This document shows, piece after piece, positions 63,375-64,000 of a stretch of 64,000 bases of DNA. Positions within the stretch are counted from its first letter, which is position 1. Each line of letters begins with the position of its first letter. Source of the stretch: DATMNI01 sp963817515 (GTDB lineage: Bacteria; Acidobacteriota; Terriglobia; Bryobacterales; Bryobacteraceae); assembly GCA_963817515.1 (NCBI GenBank), contig CAWFPJ010000023.1, positions 558,001-622,000 on the forward strand, in the 5' to 3' direction. Below the pieces are notes generated by a model, which ran no database searches, had not been told where the DNA came from, and saw nothing but the letters and a program-made list of their open reading frames with translations. The position numbers and the translations under genes are program-made.

Positions 63375-64000
63375 CTATCCCCGAAACTCCACCGACCTTG
63401 CGAACCGGACCGCCACGTTCTCGCGCAACTGCGCCAGCACCGTCTCCGGCACCAGCTCATCGGTGGACACCAGCGCCACGGCTTCCAACGGCTCGCCGTC
63501 CGCGGTGGCGGCATCGCGCCGGCCCAGCGAAAAGTTCGCAATGTTGATCTGGTTCTTCCCCAATATCGTGCCCACATATCCGATGACGCCCGGCACGTCC
63601 AGGTTCCGCATGTAAATCATGAAGCCCCACAGGGGCGCTTCGCAGTAGATGCCGTCCACCTGGATCAGGCGCGGCTTATCCAGCAGCACGGCGCCCTCCA
63701 CGGAAGTCACGCCCTTGTCGGTCTCCACTTCAAGGCGAATCGAATCAGTGTGGCCGGAGCGCTGATCGTGCCCCTCCACCACGTTCCATCCGCGCTGTTC
63801 GGCAATCTGCCTGGCATTGATCAGGTTGGCCTTCCCGGAAGTGGAACGGCTCAGCATACCCGCCAGACCGGCGTTGCGCAGCAGGCTGGTATTGCTATCG
63901 GCGATCTTGCCGAAGTAATTCAGCCGCACGGTGTGCGGATTGCCCGACAGAATGTGCGCCGCGAAATTGCCCAGCCGGTCGGCCACGGTGGCGTAGGGGC
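63375..64000 (-). CDS. serA: D-3-phosphoglycerate dehydrogenase, C-terminal part (runs off right edge)
   Basis: The frame is open to base 64000, so only the last ~208 residues are visible. They comprise the end of the substrate-binding region (PYATVADRLGNFAAHILSG), the intervening domain (SLLRNAGLAGMLSRSTSGKANLINARQIAEQRGWNVVEGHDQRSGH, IRLEVETDKGVTSVEGAVL) and the C-terminal ACT domain (MRNLDVPGVIGYVGTILGKNQINIANFSLGRRD, EAVALVSTDELVPETVLAQLREN). The long form with intervening domain is the bacterial type I SerA, which makes 3-phosphohydroxypyruvate in serine synthesis and may be serine-inhibited through ACT. It is upstream of parDE on the same strand, with 94 bases between. Confidence 0.9.
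   Translation of the reverse strand, partial: PYATVADRLGNFAAHILSGNPHTVRLNYFGKIADSNTSLLRNAGLAGMLSRSTSGKANLINARQIAEQRGWNVVEGHDQRSGHTDSIRLEVETDKGVTSVEGAVLLDKPRLIQVDGIYCEAPLWGFMIYMRNLDVPGVIGYVGTILGKNQINIANFSLGRRDAATADGEPLEAVALVSTDELVPETVLAQLRENVAVRFARSVEFRG

Overview
The window (64 kb, GC-rich, no rRNA or tRNA seen) looks like Acidobacteriota, most likely a Bryobacterales / Candidatus Solibacter-type genome. The pointers are three very long Oar-like TonB-dependent receptors with an N-terminal carboxypeptidase-regulatory domain, two planctomycete-type cytochrome (DUF1549/DUF1553) + DUF1501 gene pairs, a DUF6807 'PmoA-like' protein, an ADOP-type ABC permease, and an S53 protease whose C-terminus resembles the repeat domain (TIGR03437) first described in Solibacter. 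The taxonomic call is inference from gene content.

Layout. 1-4216 (minus): a glycan/glycoprotein operon (two GT2 glycosyltransferases, DUF2304, a TMTC-like TPR membrane protein, the start of a GT4). 4368-7038: a frameshifted acetamidase/formamidase, a secreted unknown and a DUF6807 protein. 7089-9917: secreted S53 protease. 10100-14640: the first DUF1549/1553 + DUF1501 pair. 14648-17545: orphan ModA, a broken aldehyde dehydrogenase, a small TPR protein. 17603-20804 (minus): a compact operon read as cas8-like / cas7 (DevR family) / cas5, with no cas3, cas6, cas1, cas2 or repeat array in the window. 21035-27276: TonB receptor, then a molybdenum-flavoured operon (Mo-cofactor oxidoreductase, HTH + periplasmic-binding-like regulator, dihaem peroxidase) facing a molbindin gene. 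27377-34070: mannonate dehydratase; then an operon of acyl-CoA dehydrogenase (frameshifted), FAD oxidase and a TPR/O-GlcNAc transferase-like protein. 34247-35178: two related small basic proteins and a recombinase-like HTH fragment.

35384-43732 holds what I read as a lasso-peptide locus: a 47-codon precursor gene (37060-37203, YxxPxL leader), the B2 protease (37252-37623), a PqqD/RRE-type B1 (37663-37965) and, 3.3 kb further on beyond a plus-strand sensor kinase, an asparagine-synthetase-type cyclase (41266-43230) coupled to a luciferase-fold-like gene. A NarL-type response regulator, a 990-residue two-component sensor kinase and an XRE regulator are interleaved.

44032-64000: a secreted Ig-like protein, second TonB receptor, second DUF1549/1553 + DUF1501 pair, small secreted protein, a frameshifted unknown, a third TonB receptor broken by about six frameshifts, a TolC-type protein, an unknown, an ADOP permease, a ParDE toxin-antitoxin pair, and the 3' part of serA. 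Several otherwise well-conserved genes carry single-base frameshifts, so some breaks may be sequence errors rather than real decay.

The two most interesting loci are the lasso-peptide locus, with an unusual precursor, and the orphan Cascade-like operon.
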